Of a stretch of DNA of 64,000 nucleotides, positions 48,229 through 59,384 are shown piece after piece. The notes below the pieces were generated by a model that was not told the origin of the DNA, did not search any database, and saw only the letters and a list, made by a program, of their open reading frames with translations. This DNA comes from Papaver somniferum. Lineage: Eukaryota > Streptophyta > Magnoliopsida > Ranunculales > Papaveraceae. The DNA is taken from contig NC_039359.1 of the NCBI RefSeq assembly GCF_003573695.1, forward strand, positions 141,319,112 to 141,383,111, in the 5' to 3' direction. A program made the translations under genes and the position numbers. The first letter of the stretch is position 1; each line of letters begins with the position of its first letter.

Positions 48229-48759
48229 TCCATCAAAAAGTCAAGTACATCTAGACTTGATGGTTTCACTTTGATCATCCATCCATCTTCATAAGCCATA
48301 CGGACTTGAATTAATTTAACAACATAAAAACATAGGCGCAGTTAGGATGTGATCATGGTGAGCCTCTGTCTTTGAGCAATGTTTGTGCTGTCCAGTTTTG
48401 TCATGCACAAACAACGTATTTAAGGGCAGTGGGTCACATCCGCGACCGCTTGTTCGCGATGACGTTAACGAAACTGCTATTTACCGTGTAGAAGTAGCAT
48501 TAGAGAAGAGATATAAGTAGTACTTATAAAACAATAACATTAGACTATAATAGTAGAAGAGATATAATAAGTAATACTTACGAAACCATGGGTGTTCACA
48601 CTGTTCAGTGAACTTGATATTGACCTTTACAATTTCATCAGAAACAGGGGTGTCGATGTCACTTGTTTCCTTCACCCTCTCCAGCTTCAAATCCATTCTC
48701 TTTGTTACTGCACCACCAGTTTCAAGTAGCTCCACAAACACTACCTTTCCCAAGTGATC
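48180..48759 (-). pseudogene. GDCH: Glycine cleavage system H protein, decayed fragment
   Basis: The H protein carries a lipoyl group between subunits of mitochondrial glycine decarboxylase (photorespiration, one-carbon supply). Exon 48759-48582 is bounded by TTGTTAG|GAT and GGTTTC|GTAAGT and reads DHLGKVVFVELLETGGAVTK, then VKETSDIDTPVSDEIVKVN. This is the lipoyl domain with the modifiable lysine in V-K-x-T-S-D retained. The last exon (about 48315-48180) reads NSSPY, a 7-base insertion that breaks the frame, then [12 protein letters not shown] and KGYTKF, then TGA where the family has C, then EEEDASH and TAA. N-terminal exons (transit peptide, SDSHEWV region) are not visible; the Tat element starts 48 bp upstream. 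The retained intron shows it is not a processed copy. Frameshift and premature stop make it non-functional. Confidence 0.8.
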
Positions 48760-48806
48760 CTAACAATGCCAAGCCATCCACTAAAGCAATTTTTAACAAA
48801 AATGTT

Positions 48807-49275
48807 TGTAGTAGCAGTAAATCCTACATTACACCCCTCATATGATTTCATTATTAATCAACTCATTTTTAGATTTATACTCTTAATTTTATTGATCAAT
48901 CTTTGAATGTTCTTACAAGAAAAGATAAAGAAATCAAGAATCATCTCTTCTCTAGATTTTCTCTCTCCTATTTACTTGTTTCTTACTCAAAAAAGATCTC
49001 TCTCTTTTTACAACTTGAATGATTATTTATAAGGAAATACATAGTGGGTGACAGCTAATCTGTCCTTTATTTTCGGGTATGGTCTGCGACATTCTCGCAA
49101 CCTTACAAATGTTAATTTCGCAAGCTCTCAAATTTTCGCAGGACTATCACATCTTTCTCGTGATCCTAGCTGACGTCGTTTATCGTATCATTTCTGAAAT
49201 TGTTCTGCGACGCTGTTGTGCTGTGTCATTGATAATTTCGCTGAAACATTGTCATTGCGAGATTCTGATCCTACA
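48807..49275 (-). repeat. 3' LTR of the Tat-type element
   Basis: On the plus strand it runs TGTAGTAGCAG...GATCCTACA. It matches 57247-57722 along its whole length. The stretch AACTTGAATGATTATTTATA and several TTCGCA/TCGCAA words are shared. Confidence 0.9.
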
Positions 49276-49634
49276 TCTTGCCTCTTCTCATATCTTCTCT
49301 GCAAAGTAGAGAATGATGTGAGAAATGCCGCAGATGTTTATCTTTTCATATTCTGCATTTATCACACGTATTCTTTCTTCCATTTGTTTCTTGACACGTC
49401 TTCTGTAACCGCTGCTTTTCAGCCGCTCACGTCTTTTCGTCTCAATGGTGTTTATTTCTTCGAGTAAAAAAATCTCCTTTATATACTCTTCTTTCCACTT
49501 TTCTTTTTACTTTCTCTTCTATTTTTATTCTCTCATCTCTGCAACTCTGTTACTCTTCTGCAAGTTCTGCTGCTGTAATTTTTCCCCCTTCAATCCTCTT
49601 ACTTTTTATTCATTCCCATACTCTATATTCAAAT

Positions 49635-52367
49635 ATGGCTCCAAGTGGTCATAGATATGAGAAGAATTTACAAGATGTCCAAAAAGATCTTGGTGATAAA
49701 AGTTTCACACTCTCCACCATTCCTGGTGAAAATGTCAAATCAATTCTTTCTGTCAAACTTTTCTCTGATCAGTATTGTGATGATCAATCAATCATAATTT
49801 CGCTCGGTCAGATTCTCGTAGGTCTCCCTATTCCTCTTTATAACCCAGATCTTCCTTTATTTTATGAAATTCTCGCTCACTCGGGATTTTCGCGAGCTAT
49901 CTTCCAACTGAGTGGGGACTGCATCCGTCTGATGCTAGAGTTCGCTAACCGTGGTGCTGGTAGAGGATCTCTGTACTCCAAAGAACTTAGGGATCCTAAA
50001 TTCGCATACCTAGAGATAATTGTTGAGAAATACACAGTAGCGAATTTCTTTGAGAACTATGAACTTATCTCCATGAAGAAAGAGAATACTCGCTGGGGTA
50101 TTCGCTTAAAAAGGAAAGATAACATTGATGAAGCCAAAATTCTCATGCAAGATATTGACTGGCATTCTGGTGAAAACACAACTCCTCGCCAATCCAAAGA
50201 TGATAAATGGTGTGTTTTTCCTTTAATTCTAAAAGGACCCTACATTGCTGGGTCAAATGATCTTCCTGCGAATCTCGCTGCTTATCAACCTTGGGTTTTC
50301 TCTTGGTCCGAGAAGAAGAAATAGGTATGTTTCTTCCAATTTAACTCACTTTATATTTCTTTATTGATTTTTATTATTCTGTTCGCTAACTCTTGCGACA
50401 TTCCGCAGATCCAAAAACTGAAAGATAGTTATAACAGGACTGGGAAAGCTAGTACTCTGTTAGCTCTTCGCTCATACACAGATGAGGTAAGAAATTTTCT
50501 CTTATGATTTTAAATTTTCTTTAATTTTCTATTATGATTTTAAACAGTATACCGTTGCTTCCATGCTTCCATTTCTTATTTCTATCTGTGTGTGAAGATT
50601 ATTGCCGAAGTAGAAGAATCTGCCGATGTTGCGAAGACTGGTGATAAAGGTAAAGGTGCTCTTCGCAGGGAAAAATCAACTGGTCCTCCTCCAAAGAAAA
50701 GGAAAGTTCGTTCTTCTTCTCCTTCAAATATTCCTCCTCACAAAAATTCTGAAAGTGACAAGAGTGATGAGGACAATGATGATCTTGCTGCAAGTGAAGA
50801 TTCTCCACCTGAATCTTCTATGGCTAAGCTCTCTGGACTCTTTTCTGATTCTCTACAAGGAATGGGAGATAGCCAATTCTCAAATACCTGCAAAGCTCTC
50901 GCTACCCTTTGCAATGTCCCTATACTGGATGGTGATAGATCTCTTCGTGGAGTTTCTAGATCAGTGACTCCCGACTTCTTGCATTCTCTCAATCGTCTGG
51001 TAGAATTTTATCCTTTTACTTCTTCATTGTTATAACTCAAAATTTCTTTTTATATTAATATTTTTTATATTTTCTCGCAGGCTGGAAAAGCTTCTTTTGC
51101 TGTTGCCTCAGATCTAGAGAGAAGACGCGAAAATCTTGAAAAGAAGAATCTTCAATTTCGCAAAAAGAATGAAGAATTGGAAGCTGAAGTTAAAGGTCTT
51201 CGCGAGAAAAATAGACAATTAGAAATTGATTCTTCTTCGTATAAGAACAAAATCTCTAGTCTTCAGCAAGCTAATAATCAGCTTTACGGTATGTTACTTT
51301 TCTCTTTTCCCTTTATTCATTCATCCTGTTGTTTTATCTTATTTAAATGATCCTTTTTGCAGACATTTATGGTCTTTCTGATGAAGCTACCCTTCTTCGT
51401 TCATTTCCTAATGCCTTGGATAATGATACCCTTCTTGAGCGTCTTAACAATTCCTTAAATAGCTTCTCAAATGATAGAATTTCATCTCTTTCTCTAAATG
51501 AGCTTAGATCTAAATTTCGCCTCTTAGAAATTGACCATAGATCTAGTTTAGGCTTAGCCAACCGATTTAAGCGTCTCCTTCTTGATTCTAAAGAGAAAAC
51601 CAATGAGTTAAGAACCAAAATTAGCGGTCTCATAGATGATAAAGATCGCATCTCTGATCAAGGTGCCAAGGCTTTGGCGAAATTCCAAGAGGCTCTTCTT
51701 GAAGTTCAACTTGAACGAGATGAAGCTAACCGCAAGAACATCGAACTCTGCGAAAGGGAAAATCAAATTCGTTCTCGTCTTCTTATAAGTAGTGAGGATG
51801 AATTTGTTTGGGCTGCGAAAATCTTAGATGATGCTAGAAAAGATTTAGGTGTAAATGTTAGTCTCCAAGTTGAGCATACAGCCTTGATTAGAGATATGAT
51901 TTCTGACAGAGAAGGTTACTAACTGCTCTTCTTTACTAATCTTTTGCTTCTTATGAATTTCATCAAGTTAATAATTGATTGTCTTTCTCGCAGATTCTGA
52001 AAATAGATATCGTGAAAAGATTGAAGAACTCGAAGCTGAAAAGGAGGAACTCGCAAAGAATCTTTCTTCTCGCAACGACAAGTATTCTAGATTAAAGAAT
52101 CAAATCAAGATCACTGTTGCGAATTTTAAGAATGATGCTATGCATTTTCGCAATCAAACTATCCAAATGGTTTGTGACGATCATAATATCCCACATTCTG
52201 ATTATCCTTGTCTCTTGGAAGAAATCCCACAGAATACTCCCAGTTTGATTATCTCTGATAGCGAAGCTGACGATGAAGAATCTGATAGTGATGGAAGTTC
52301 TGATGGTGATGAAGATTCTGACGCAGACGAAGAAGGAACAAGTCTGATGAAGATAATGAAGGATTAA
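49635..52367 (+). pseudogene. Six-exon antisense additional gene (aORF) of the Tat-type element
   Basis: Transcribed opposite to gag. Exons: 49635-50324, 50409-50486, 50598-50999, 51081-51288, 51363-51914, 51994-52367. The exon 2-6 joins and the stop at 52365-52367 keep one frame; donors GTATG, GTAAG, GTAGA, GTATG, GTTAC and acceptors such as TTCTCGCAG fit. About 767 codons. The N-terminal 230 residues (MAPSGHRYEKNLQDVQ, SLGQILVGLPIPLYNPDLP, FYEILAHSGFSRAI) resemble the 'putative gypsy-type transposon' domain of plant aORFs. Then come a basic stretch (PPPKKRKVR, possible nuclear signal), long coiled coils (exons 4-6) and an acidic D/E/S tail. One lesion: TAG at 50322-50324, the last codon of exon 1, where CAG would give a normal CAG|GT donor. 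Such antisense genes are known in Tat/Ogre elements; their function is unknown. If TAG is bypassed by an alternative donor, the gene may be intact. Confidence 0.7.
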
Positions 52368-53887
52368 CTAAGAAGTAGTCTTTATTTCTTTCTTTGATTC
52401 TTTGTAATACTTGTACATTTATTTCTTCTTTCTGTATATTTGTGTTTCTTTCATTTTGACCTGCATTATTAAAACAATTCTTCTTTGCAATACAGTTAAT
52501 CAATATAATCATTAATTCTTGAATCTTTGAGTAAATCTATCATATGGAGACAAATAACATTTTCTAATTTCATACATTCCCATACTTGCCTCTGTTATTT
52601 GAATCCAAATGAGAGATTTCATAAAAATTCTTATTTTATGCTCAATTTCGCTTAATATTTATGCGAAGTGAATTTTGTTCTTTTCAAAATCTCATTCCTG
52701 TGTGGTCTTATTTTGCCTTCCTAATTAAAGGTCTTATTATGCCACCTCTTGTCATTGCGACAAAATCGCAGGACGTCCTTGCACTTTCATGCAAAAACCC
52801 ATTGATCTTGCCTTAACTTTTTCTTTTGTATTATGGCCTCTTCAGGAATGTTGCGACAATATGACAGGCCTAAATATTCTTGCGAAAATAAGCCCCATGA
52901 CATTGCCGTCTTGCGACGAAATCGCAGGACGTCTTCGCACTTTCATGCGAAAACCCATTGATCTCGTCTTATCTTTTCTTTTGTATTATTGCCTCTTCAG
53001 GATTGTTGCACAAATATGACAAGCCTTAATATCCTTGCGAATAAAAAGCCTCATGACATTTGCGTCTTAAGACACTTATCAGCTCCCTAATGGAGGGTGC
53101 CGCCCTTATCTCCCCCTGGTTGCCCCTTCAAGGAGGCGTACTTCTACCATACAAGGTTAGCTCCTCCCATCCAGTCTTAACAACAACCAGTTGTTTTCGC
53201 AGCCTCTTATCCCTTTTACCTATAGGGCTTATGGTTACGAGACTGCACCCTAAGTGGGGTTTTCTTCAGGCCGAGTGCAGTATAAGCCAAGACTTGTCAA
53301 GAATGGCAAAGTACGCTTCAAACGTCCTGGCACTCTTGACTCAACCGTGTACCTCGGCGCCTTGATCAGATCTGCACTCCTTGGGAGAGTCCTTATTACC
53401 TTAGTCGCCCAACCTAAGTCATATGCTTAAGCTGAGAATCCAAGGTGCCTCTCCCGGATGGGCTTCATTGACCCCAAATCTCCATGACTCAGGTTCCGGT
53501 GGCGGTGTAGCCTTTCCCTGAGCCATGCAACAGGTACCCCCTTATATGACGTACTTTAGGTCTTACATTTGCCTCTTGCGAAATTGTATTCGCGAACTAG
53601 GGTGTACGCCATAAAGGTTCGCCTCTTTCTCTTTTGTCATTTTTCTCTGATTATTTTCTGTAAAATTCATTATCTCTGCGAGAGTCTCGCAAATCATCAT
53701 ATTGTATCTGAATTTCGCAATCTCAATTTTTCCATTCAATCAAATGTATTTTTGAGAATTTTACTTATTGCGAGAGTATCGCAACAACTTAATCATTCAT
53801 ACATTTCTTGTTTTTATTACCTTTGTCATCCTCTGCTTCTTTATTATTTTCTGCTACTGCTTCCTTGTAGTGGTATGTTCATCATTT
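52368..53887. other. Noncoding middle of the Tat-type element
   Basis: Where pol would be expected no RT or integrase motif is readable on either strand. 52750-53070 holds two units of about 153 bp (GCGAC.AAATCGCAGGACGTC, CATGC.AAAACCCATTGATC). 53080-53560 is a GC-richer block with many CCCTT and TCTCC words and no coding signal. Confidence 0.6.
52750..53070. repeat. Two tandem units of about 153 bp
   Basis: ATTGCGACAAAATCGCAGGA near 52754 recurs as CTTGCGACGAAATCGCAGGA near 52909, followed in both by matching CACTTTCATGC and CTTTTGTATTAT blocks. Confidence 0.85.
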
Positions 53888-54620
53888 TTATTCTGAGCTA
53901 GCATTAGTTTCGCAACATCTCTTCTCCTTTCTTTCGATTGCATCCACCATCAACCTCTCACTTCTTTGTGTATCTTTGATTTTGTGTCGCCAGTTTTCCT
54001 TCTTGTTTGCTCTTCCTTCGCAAGATTCTATCTCAGTTTCGTAACACCTCTTTCCTTCAACCCAATCTCCCTTTATGATTCCTACACCACTGGGGTGAGG
54101 GAATTTGATGCACTGGTGGAAAGTTGAAGCTACACCTAGAATCCCATGTAGCCAAGGTCGACCAATTAACGCATTGTAGGGTGATTCTACATCAACGACA
54201 CAGAATAAGATTTCAGAAGATATTCCCTTCAATGGAATTCGCATAGTAACCTCCCCTTTAGGCTTGTTAGCAGTACCATTAAAACCATATATCTTATATG
54301 TTGATGGTATAAGATCATCATCTCTTCCACCCATGGTTTTATAAGTATGATAAAATAGATGTTCACAGAGCTTCCAGTATCGATTAGAATTCTATTATTG
54401 CCCATGAATCTTCAGCTTCATCATCCTCATCTTCTTTCGGTTTTGGATTAATTTCTAATTTTACTACCAATGGATTGTCATGCACCTCTTCTCCTTCGGG
54501 AATTTCTTCTGCGGTAAAAGAAATGATCTGTTTCTGCCATTCCTCTAGTGGCGAGATTTTCGCAATATTCATAATTTCTCTTCCATCATTATCTCTTGCG
54601 AACACTCTACTCAAAACATT
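53888..54620 (-). pseudogene. Tat-type protease region, broken
   Basis: Two pieces. 54614-54384 is an acidic linker (ISPLEEWQKQIISFTAEEIP). 54334-53888 has IYGFNGTANKPKGEVTMRIP, FCVVDVESPYNALIGRPWLH, ASTFHQCIKFPHPSGVGIIKGD. The Y-N-A-L-I-G-R-P-W-L-H and S-T-x-H-Q-x-x-K-F-P blocks are diagnostic of the Tat/Ogre protease C-terminal half. The frame breaks between the pieces (54335-54383), where the catalytic D-S/T-G would be expected; it is not readable. No pol follows. Confidence 0.75.
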
Positions 54621-54739
54621 ATCATGAAAATCTTCAATTGTCTTATATGAATGTACGATAGAGTGACAGAATAGATTTTTTCTTTTGCACCAACTTCTAT
54701 GAAGAATGTTTCTTCTTTTTCATCGTATTCACTTTGTGA

Positions 54740-57110
54740 TGCTCTGGTGGTGGTGGTAAGGTTGAGATTGTGGATGCCCTACCAGAAAGTCGTTTAGTTT
54801 TCCTTGATCTATCATTCTCAAAATAATTCTTTTTACATTTCTGCAATCATTTGTGTATGTCCATGAAAATGATGATAAGAACAAAACTCATGACTTCTGT
54901 GGTTTGGAGGTGGTTCCGTTCCCATGTTCCATGGTGTTGGTATATTCTCCATCAATTATAGCTTCCCATATCTTCTCCACACTTGCATTTAGAGGTGGCA
55001 TCTTGATTTCTTCCCATACTACCTTGTGACCTCCTTGTCCTCTATTATAGTTTTGTCTTTGACCTCCATAAGTTTCTTGTGGTTGATCGAGTCTTTGAAT
55101 CTTGTTATTTCCACCACGATTGTAGAAATTTCTTTCTCTTTCATACTCTTCTTGATCTCGGCTTCCCATAGCTACCAGTTTCTGTTGATTGTTACTTGTC
55201 ACCTTCTCTTGTTGTACTTGCGAAGTATTCGCCACTGTGTTTATTAGCTTGGGTAATAAGCTTGCATTCGCTGTTTGTGAGCTGGTGTTCGCAACTGGAT
55301 ATGATTCCATTTCATTTTGCCTTTCCTCTAGAGCAATGTATTCTTCTTGAAGTTCTCGCAATTCAGTCATTGTGATCGTATTCTTGACTCTGAAAATTTG
55401 GACATACAATAGGTTTGTTGCAAACATAGCATTGATAAATGATAATATAAGATATCTCTCATCTACACGGCCAGCCATTTCGCTACACATAGTTCTCCAT
55501 CTTTTAGTCAGGGTTTCAAACTTTCGCCAATCCTTTGTTTTAATCCAAACACATCTTCTATACCAGGTCGCGAGGAATTATTACTTATATATGCCCCCAA
55601 GAATGTAGTCTGCAAATGATTGAAGGAGGTTATTGTGTTCTTTGGTAGACCTTCAAACCATTTTAACGCCTCTCCTGTTAAGCTGGATGCGAAATATTTG
55701 CACAATACGCATCATGATTTTCCCATTGTAACATGCACCTCACATAGGCTTTAATGTGTTGAATTGCACAAGTTGTTCCATCAAAAATGCTGGTTAATGC
55801 GGGAAATTGCATTTCGGTGGTATTCCTCCTAATTGTACTTCCCTTGTAAATGGAGTTTTCGCAGCTTCTTCTATTGCTTCATCCAATTGTCTTCCCTACT
55901 TCTCCTCTATTATTTAGCATTCCTCTTTCTTCTAATTCTTTCAAGATTTGTTTATTTACACCTGAATCTTGATCCATTGGTCTCTTTAATTTCGCCTCCT
56001 TCTTCTGCGTTCATTCTATCTCTTCGCGAAATTTTGCATTTTCTTCATTATCCTCATCTCGTCTTCTTCTGCGATTCTCTTCCTCATCTCTATCTTGAAT
56101 TCGCATATGATGATGCCTTTCATTTTCCCCTCCATGATTTTGTTCATTTCTTATCAATTCAATTCGCTGTCTTTCAGCCATCCTCTTTACTCTATCATAC
56201 TCCTCATTGAGATTACGTTATTCCGGTTTTGTACGCCTTCTTTCTCGATTGTCGTGATTGTTCTGGCGAATTGTCTCCTGAAGCTCTTGTTCTTCCATTT
56301 CCGCTCTCAATCTTTCACGTTCGCAGATTAAACGTGCTTGTTCAGCATAATGTCTTTCAATTTCTTCTTCAATTGTCTGTTGATTTCTTTGAGTTTCTCT
56401 CTCATGTAAAATTCTTCTTCCTTCCTCTCGATTTCCTTCGCCATCTTGGTCATTTCGTCCCTGATTGTCCGTTCTCTTGATTTCCAATTTTGCCCATCAT
56501 CAAAAGTTTCATTTTGTGGAACGTAACGATCATCAGCTCTTTCTCTATTTTCGCGATATTCTTCATTAGGATTTGATATTTCTTCTTGAATATTGTTTCC
56601 AGCATTGATTGTGGGTGAGTTTCGCCTCATTTCTCTTCTAGTCGATCTTGAATATGATTTTGTAATACTTCTCGATCTTCTATTCTGTAGTCTTATATTC
56701 TCCATCCTTAATTCGTGATTTTGCCTTGTTAAATTTGCACGTTCTTCTGCCTCAGCTCTTCTTTCTTCATGTATTCTTCGTCTCAACGTTTCTAACGCTC
56801 CAATTTCCTCATCTCCATGAATTATTCCTTCATCTGCTTCTTGATTTCTCTCTTCCTGTCTATAATTTCTGTTTTGTTGCTCTTCTTCTACTTCTTCTGC
56901 CGAATTTGATTGCCAAGTGTGTATGCTCACCCTATCATAATCTGTATTCCTCCCTTGAACTAGTGTTTGTTGAATTGGTGGTTGAATTTTATTTTCTCTA
57001 TTACTTCTCATTCTAGTAGATTCTCCCATTTCACTTCTTTCTTTTCCAGCAATTCTCTTGCTTCTTCTAACAGTAGTCGGTTGTTCGGATGTATTTCTTC
57101 TTCTAGCCAT
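54740..57110 (-). pseudogene. Tat-type gag polyprotein, frameshifted
   Basis: Starts at ATG 57110 (MARRRNTSEQPTTVRRSKRI). The N-terminal 260 residues are highly charged, E/R/Q-rich and coiled-coil (to 56328). A decayed stretch follows, then IPPKCNFPALTSIFDGTTCA and AYVRCMLQWENHDAY (about 55830-55700), and after a one-base shift MCKYFASSLTGEALKWFEGL, the gag core (55705-55508). A second shift near 55505 leads to RVDERYLILSFINAMF and the linker down to 54888. Beyond it YHHFHGHTTNDCRNVKRIIL (near 54840) is the short histidine/cysteine zinc-binding motif typical of Tat elements. At least three frame disruptions; not functional as read. Confidence 0.75.
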
Positions 57111-57246
57111 TTCTTCAATGTTAACAATATTGCAAGAAAATATGGAAAATTCTTAATCAATCACTCTAAATTTTCACAAATCTCAATATCAATTTTCAGC
57201 TTTTTCTAGAATAATCTTCAATACCTCCCTGTTTCTAGCGCCATTA
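57111..57246 (-). promoter_or_regulatory. PBS and leader of the Tat-type element
   Basis: On the minus strand TGGCGCTAGAAACAGGGAG (57243-57225) lies three bases inside the LTR edge at 57247. TGGCGC-type sites are usual in Tat/Ogre elements. The rest is the short leader to the gag ATG. Confidence 0.7.
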
Positions 57247-57722
57247 TGTAGTTGCAGGAAATCCTACTCTACACCCCTCATATGATTTCATTATTAATCA
57301 ACTCATTTTTAGGTTTATACTCTTAATTTTATTGATCAATCTTTGAATGTTCTTACAAGAAAAGATACAAAAATCAAGAATGATCTCTGCTCTAGATTTT
57401 CTCTCTCCTATTTACTTGTTTCTTATCAAAAAAGATCTCTCTCTTTTTACAACTTGAATGACTATTTATAAGGAAATACATAGTGGGTGAAAGCTAATCT
57501 GTCCTTTATTTTCGGGTATGGTCTGCGACATTCTCGCAACCTTACAAATGTTAATTTCGCAAGCTCTCTAATTTTCGCAGGACTATCACATCTTTCTCGT
57601 GATCCTAGCTGACGTCATTTATCGTATCATTTCTGAAATTGTTCTGCGACGCAGCGACGCTGTTGTGCTGTGTCATTGATAATTTCGCTGAAACATTGTC
57701 ATTGCGAGATTCTGATCCTACA
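57247..57722 (-). repeat. 5' LTR of the Tat-type element
   Basis: TGTAGTTGCAGG...GATCCTACA on the plus strand, partner of 48807-49275. It differs by scattered substitutions and a duplicated GCGACGCA near 57650. Confidence 0.9.
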
Positions 57723-57727
57723 ATGCT

Positions 57728-59020
57728 AACTGGATTTGGACCTTGGTCTAATCTGTACATATCTCATTAAGCATATGTCCTGGTCCAATGGCACTAAGAG
57801 ACCCTTTTTGTCGAAAAATACAGATGCAGGCATTGTTTTGCATTATCAGTTGTAAGTTTAATAGCCGGATAATTAAAGCATTGATGTACAGAAGTACCCG
57901 CGTATGGTCTGTAATGCACAGTAATCAAACTTCTGTGAAATCTCATAGGTATGTTGTGGAGTCTTGTGTAAATGCATCAAAATTATGTGGTTTGGGTCTG
58001 TACTCCTTCTCATCTGTACACCCGTATCAAAAATTCAAAACAAACAGAAAAGAAAACCAACAACATTAATCAGTAGTAAATATTCAGAGCTAGAAAGAGA
58101 AATCAACAACATTAATACATGCTTCAATAGTACTACATTCCATGATATTAGGATGATTAAGTGGGGATGCACAACTATATACTAACAATTTAAACAATTT
58201 AAACACAAACAATAGTGAATTTATTAAACTCATCCATTAAGTCATTTTAGCAAACAACTAAAATCCAATATCCAAAACAACAATTTAAAAAATGTAAAAT
58301 TGAATGTAAGCTCAAATTGAAAAAAGATTGAATCTTTGTTAATAAAAATTTGAAGAACCTACCTTTGTTGGATCATATAAGGGTATCATTTTCTTAAGGT
58401 AAGATTGTTAATAGCATCACTTGCCATCTCAACCATTTTCTTAACGTTGAGTCTTCTTGGTTGTGCGCAGTTCGTGGATGAGATTGAAGAATCAAATTTT
58501 CAGAAAATGGCACCTTTCTAAATACACAATTCTGATGAAGTGAGATCGACGAAGACGATCAAATTTATTGGAACAAATGTTTCATAGACAGTTACGAGCA
58601 CTTGTGATCGAAGAATAGATCTGAAGCAGTTGTCTGACTTGATAATTAGTGGGTTTGGTTAGTTGTGAATGAATAGTGGTGAGTTTGGTCGTGAATGAAC
58701 AGAAGTGGGGAGGTGGTCGATGAAGAATAAAACTGGGAGGTGTAAGTAAAGTGTAAAGTTTTTTTTTCTATTAACTTATGTGGGGCCAAAGTGAATGACA
58801 AACCTCTGTTTCCTAAAACTCTCACCACAACAATACACGTCATCAAAAAGTAGGGTCAAAATTAATGAGAATCCATTATTTAGATTCAATTATCATCTTG
58901 TTTGATTTAGTTAAGAAGTTGAAGTATTGGCTAAGTGCGAGTTGGTTGAAATTGTGCTGCGGAGCATAGTTGTCATTATCAAGGTTGGTTTTTGCATTTG
59001 GGTGTTGCGGACTTGTGACA
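57728..59020. other. Noncoding flank; right end may be a degenerate LTR
   Basis: No gene is supported. No N-terminal H-protein exon was found in 57728-58500. The stretch before 59020 may be the LTR of the following Gypsy remnant because a primer-binding site follows, but its start is not defined. Confidence 0.4.
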
Positions 59021-59024
59021 ATTT

Positions 59025-59037
59025 GGGTATCAGAGCC
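59025..59037 (+). promoter_or_regulatory. Degenerate Gypsy primer-binding site
   Basis: GGGTATCAGAGCC differs in the first base from the initiator-Met tRNA site TGGTATCAGAGCC. It precedes the Gypsy coding remnant on the same strand. Confidence 0.5.
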
Positions 59038-59384
59038 AGGTTAAGGGTCTCTCTGTTCACGTTGGATTATAGAAGGCTGTGTGAATTTGTTGTTGTTCTT
59101 GAGTTTGGTCATGAATTGTATTTTGAAGTGTAGGATCCACACAGAAAGTACAAGGCATACAAAGGACGGGCCAAAGATCAAGCCAAAGGTTATAATTAAA
59201 GGTATGTGAACCCTTAATCCAAGAATCTGCAAGTGATAATCATACACGAAGGATATCCTCGGAACAACTTGATGAGGGTGAAACGAGTTGTTCTACATAT
59301 CAGAACTACACCAAGGGTACCGGAGATGCTGCAAGTGCTAATGAGAAACATCACGATGCTGAGAGGGCTCAGCATGATGTTAGT

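Larger units (their letters stand above)
48807..57722 (-). mobile_element. Non-autonomous Tat/Ogre-type LTR retrotransposon
   Basis: An 8.9-kb element with both LTRs (48807-49275 and 57247-57722). Flanks ATGTT (48802-48806) and ATGCT (57723-57727) match at 4 of 5. On the minus strand the order is 5' LTR (right), PBS, gag, protease, a long noncoding stretch, an antisense extra gene, a purine tract (GAGAAGAGGCAAGA) and the 3' LTR (left). Reverse transcriptase, RNase H and integrase are absent, so it depends on other elements. The LTRs differ by roughly 15 substitutions and an 8-base duplication by eye, so insertion is fairly recent on a plant time scale. Confidence 0.85.

Noticed and set aside
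53060..53560. Coding or RNA gene in the GC-richer block
   Set aside because: No long frame with domain content and no recognisable RNA; likely structural sequence of the Tat element.
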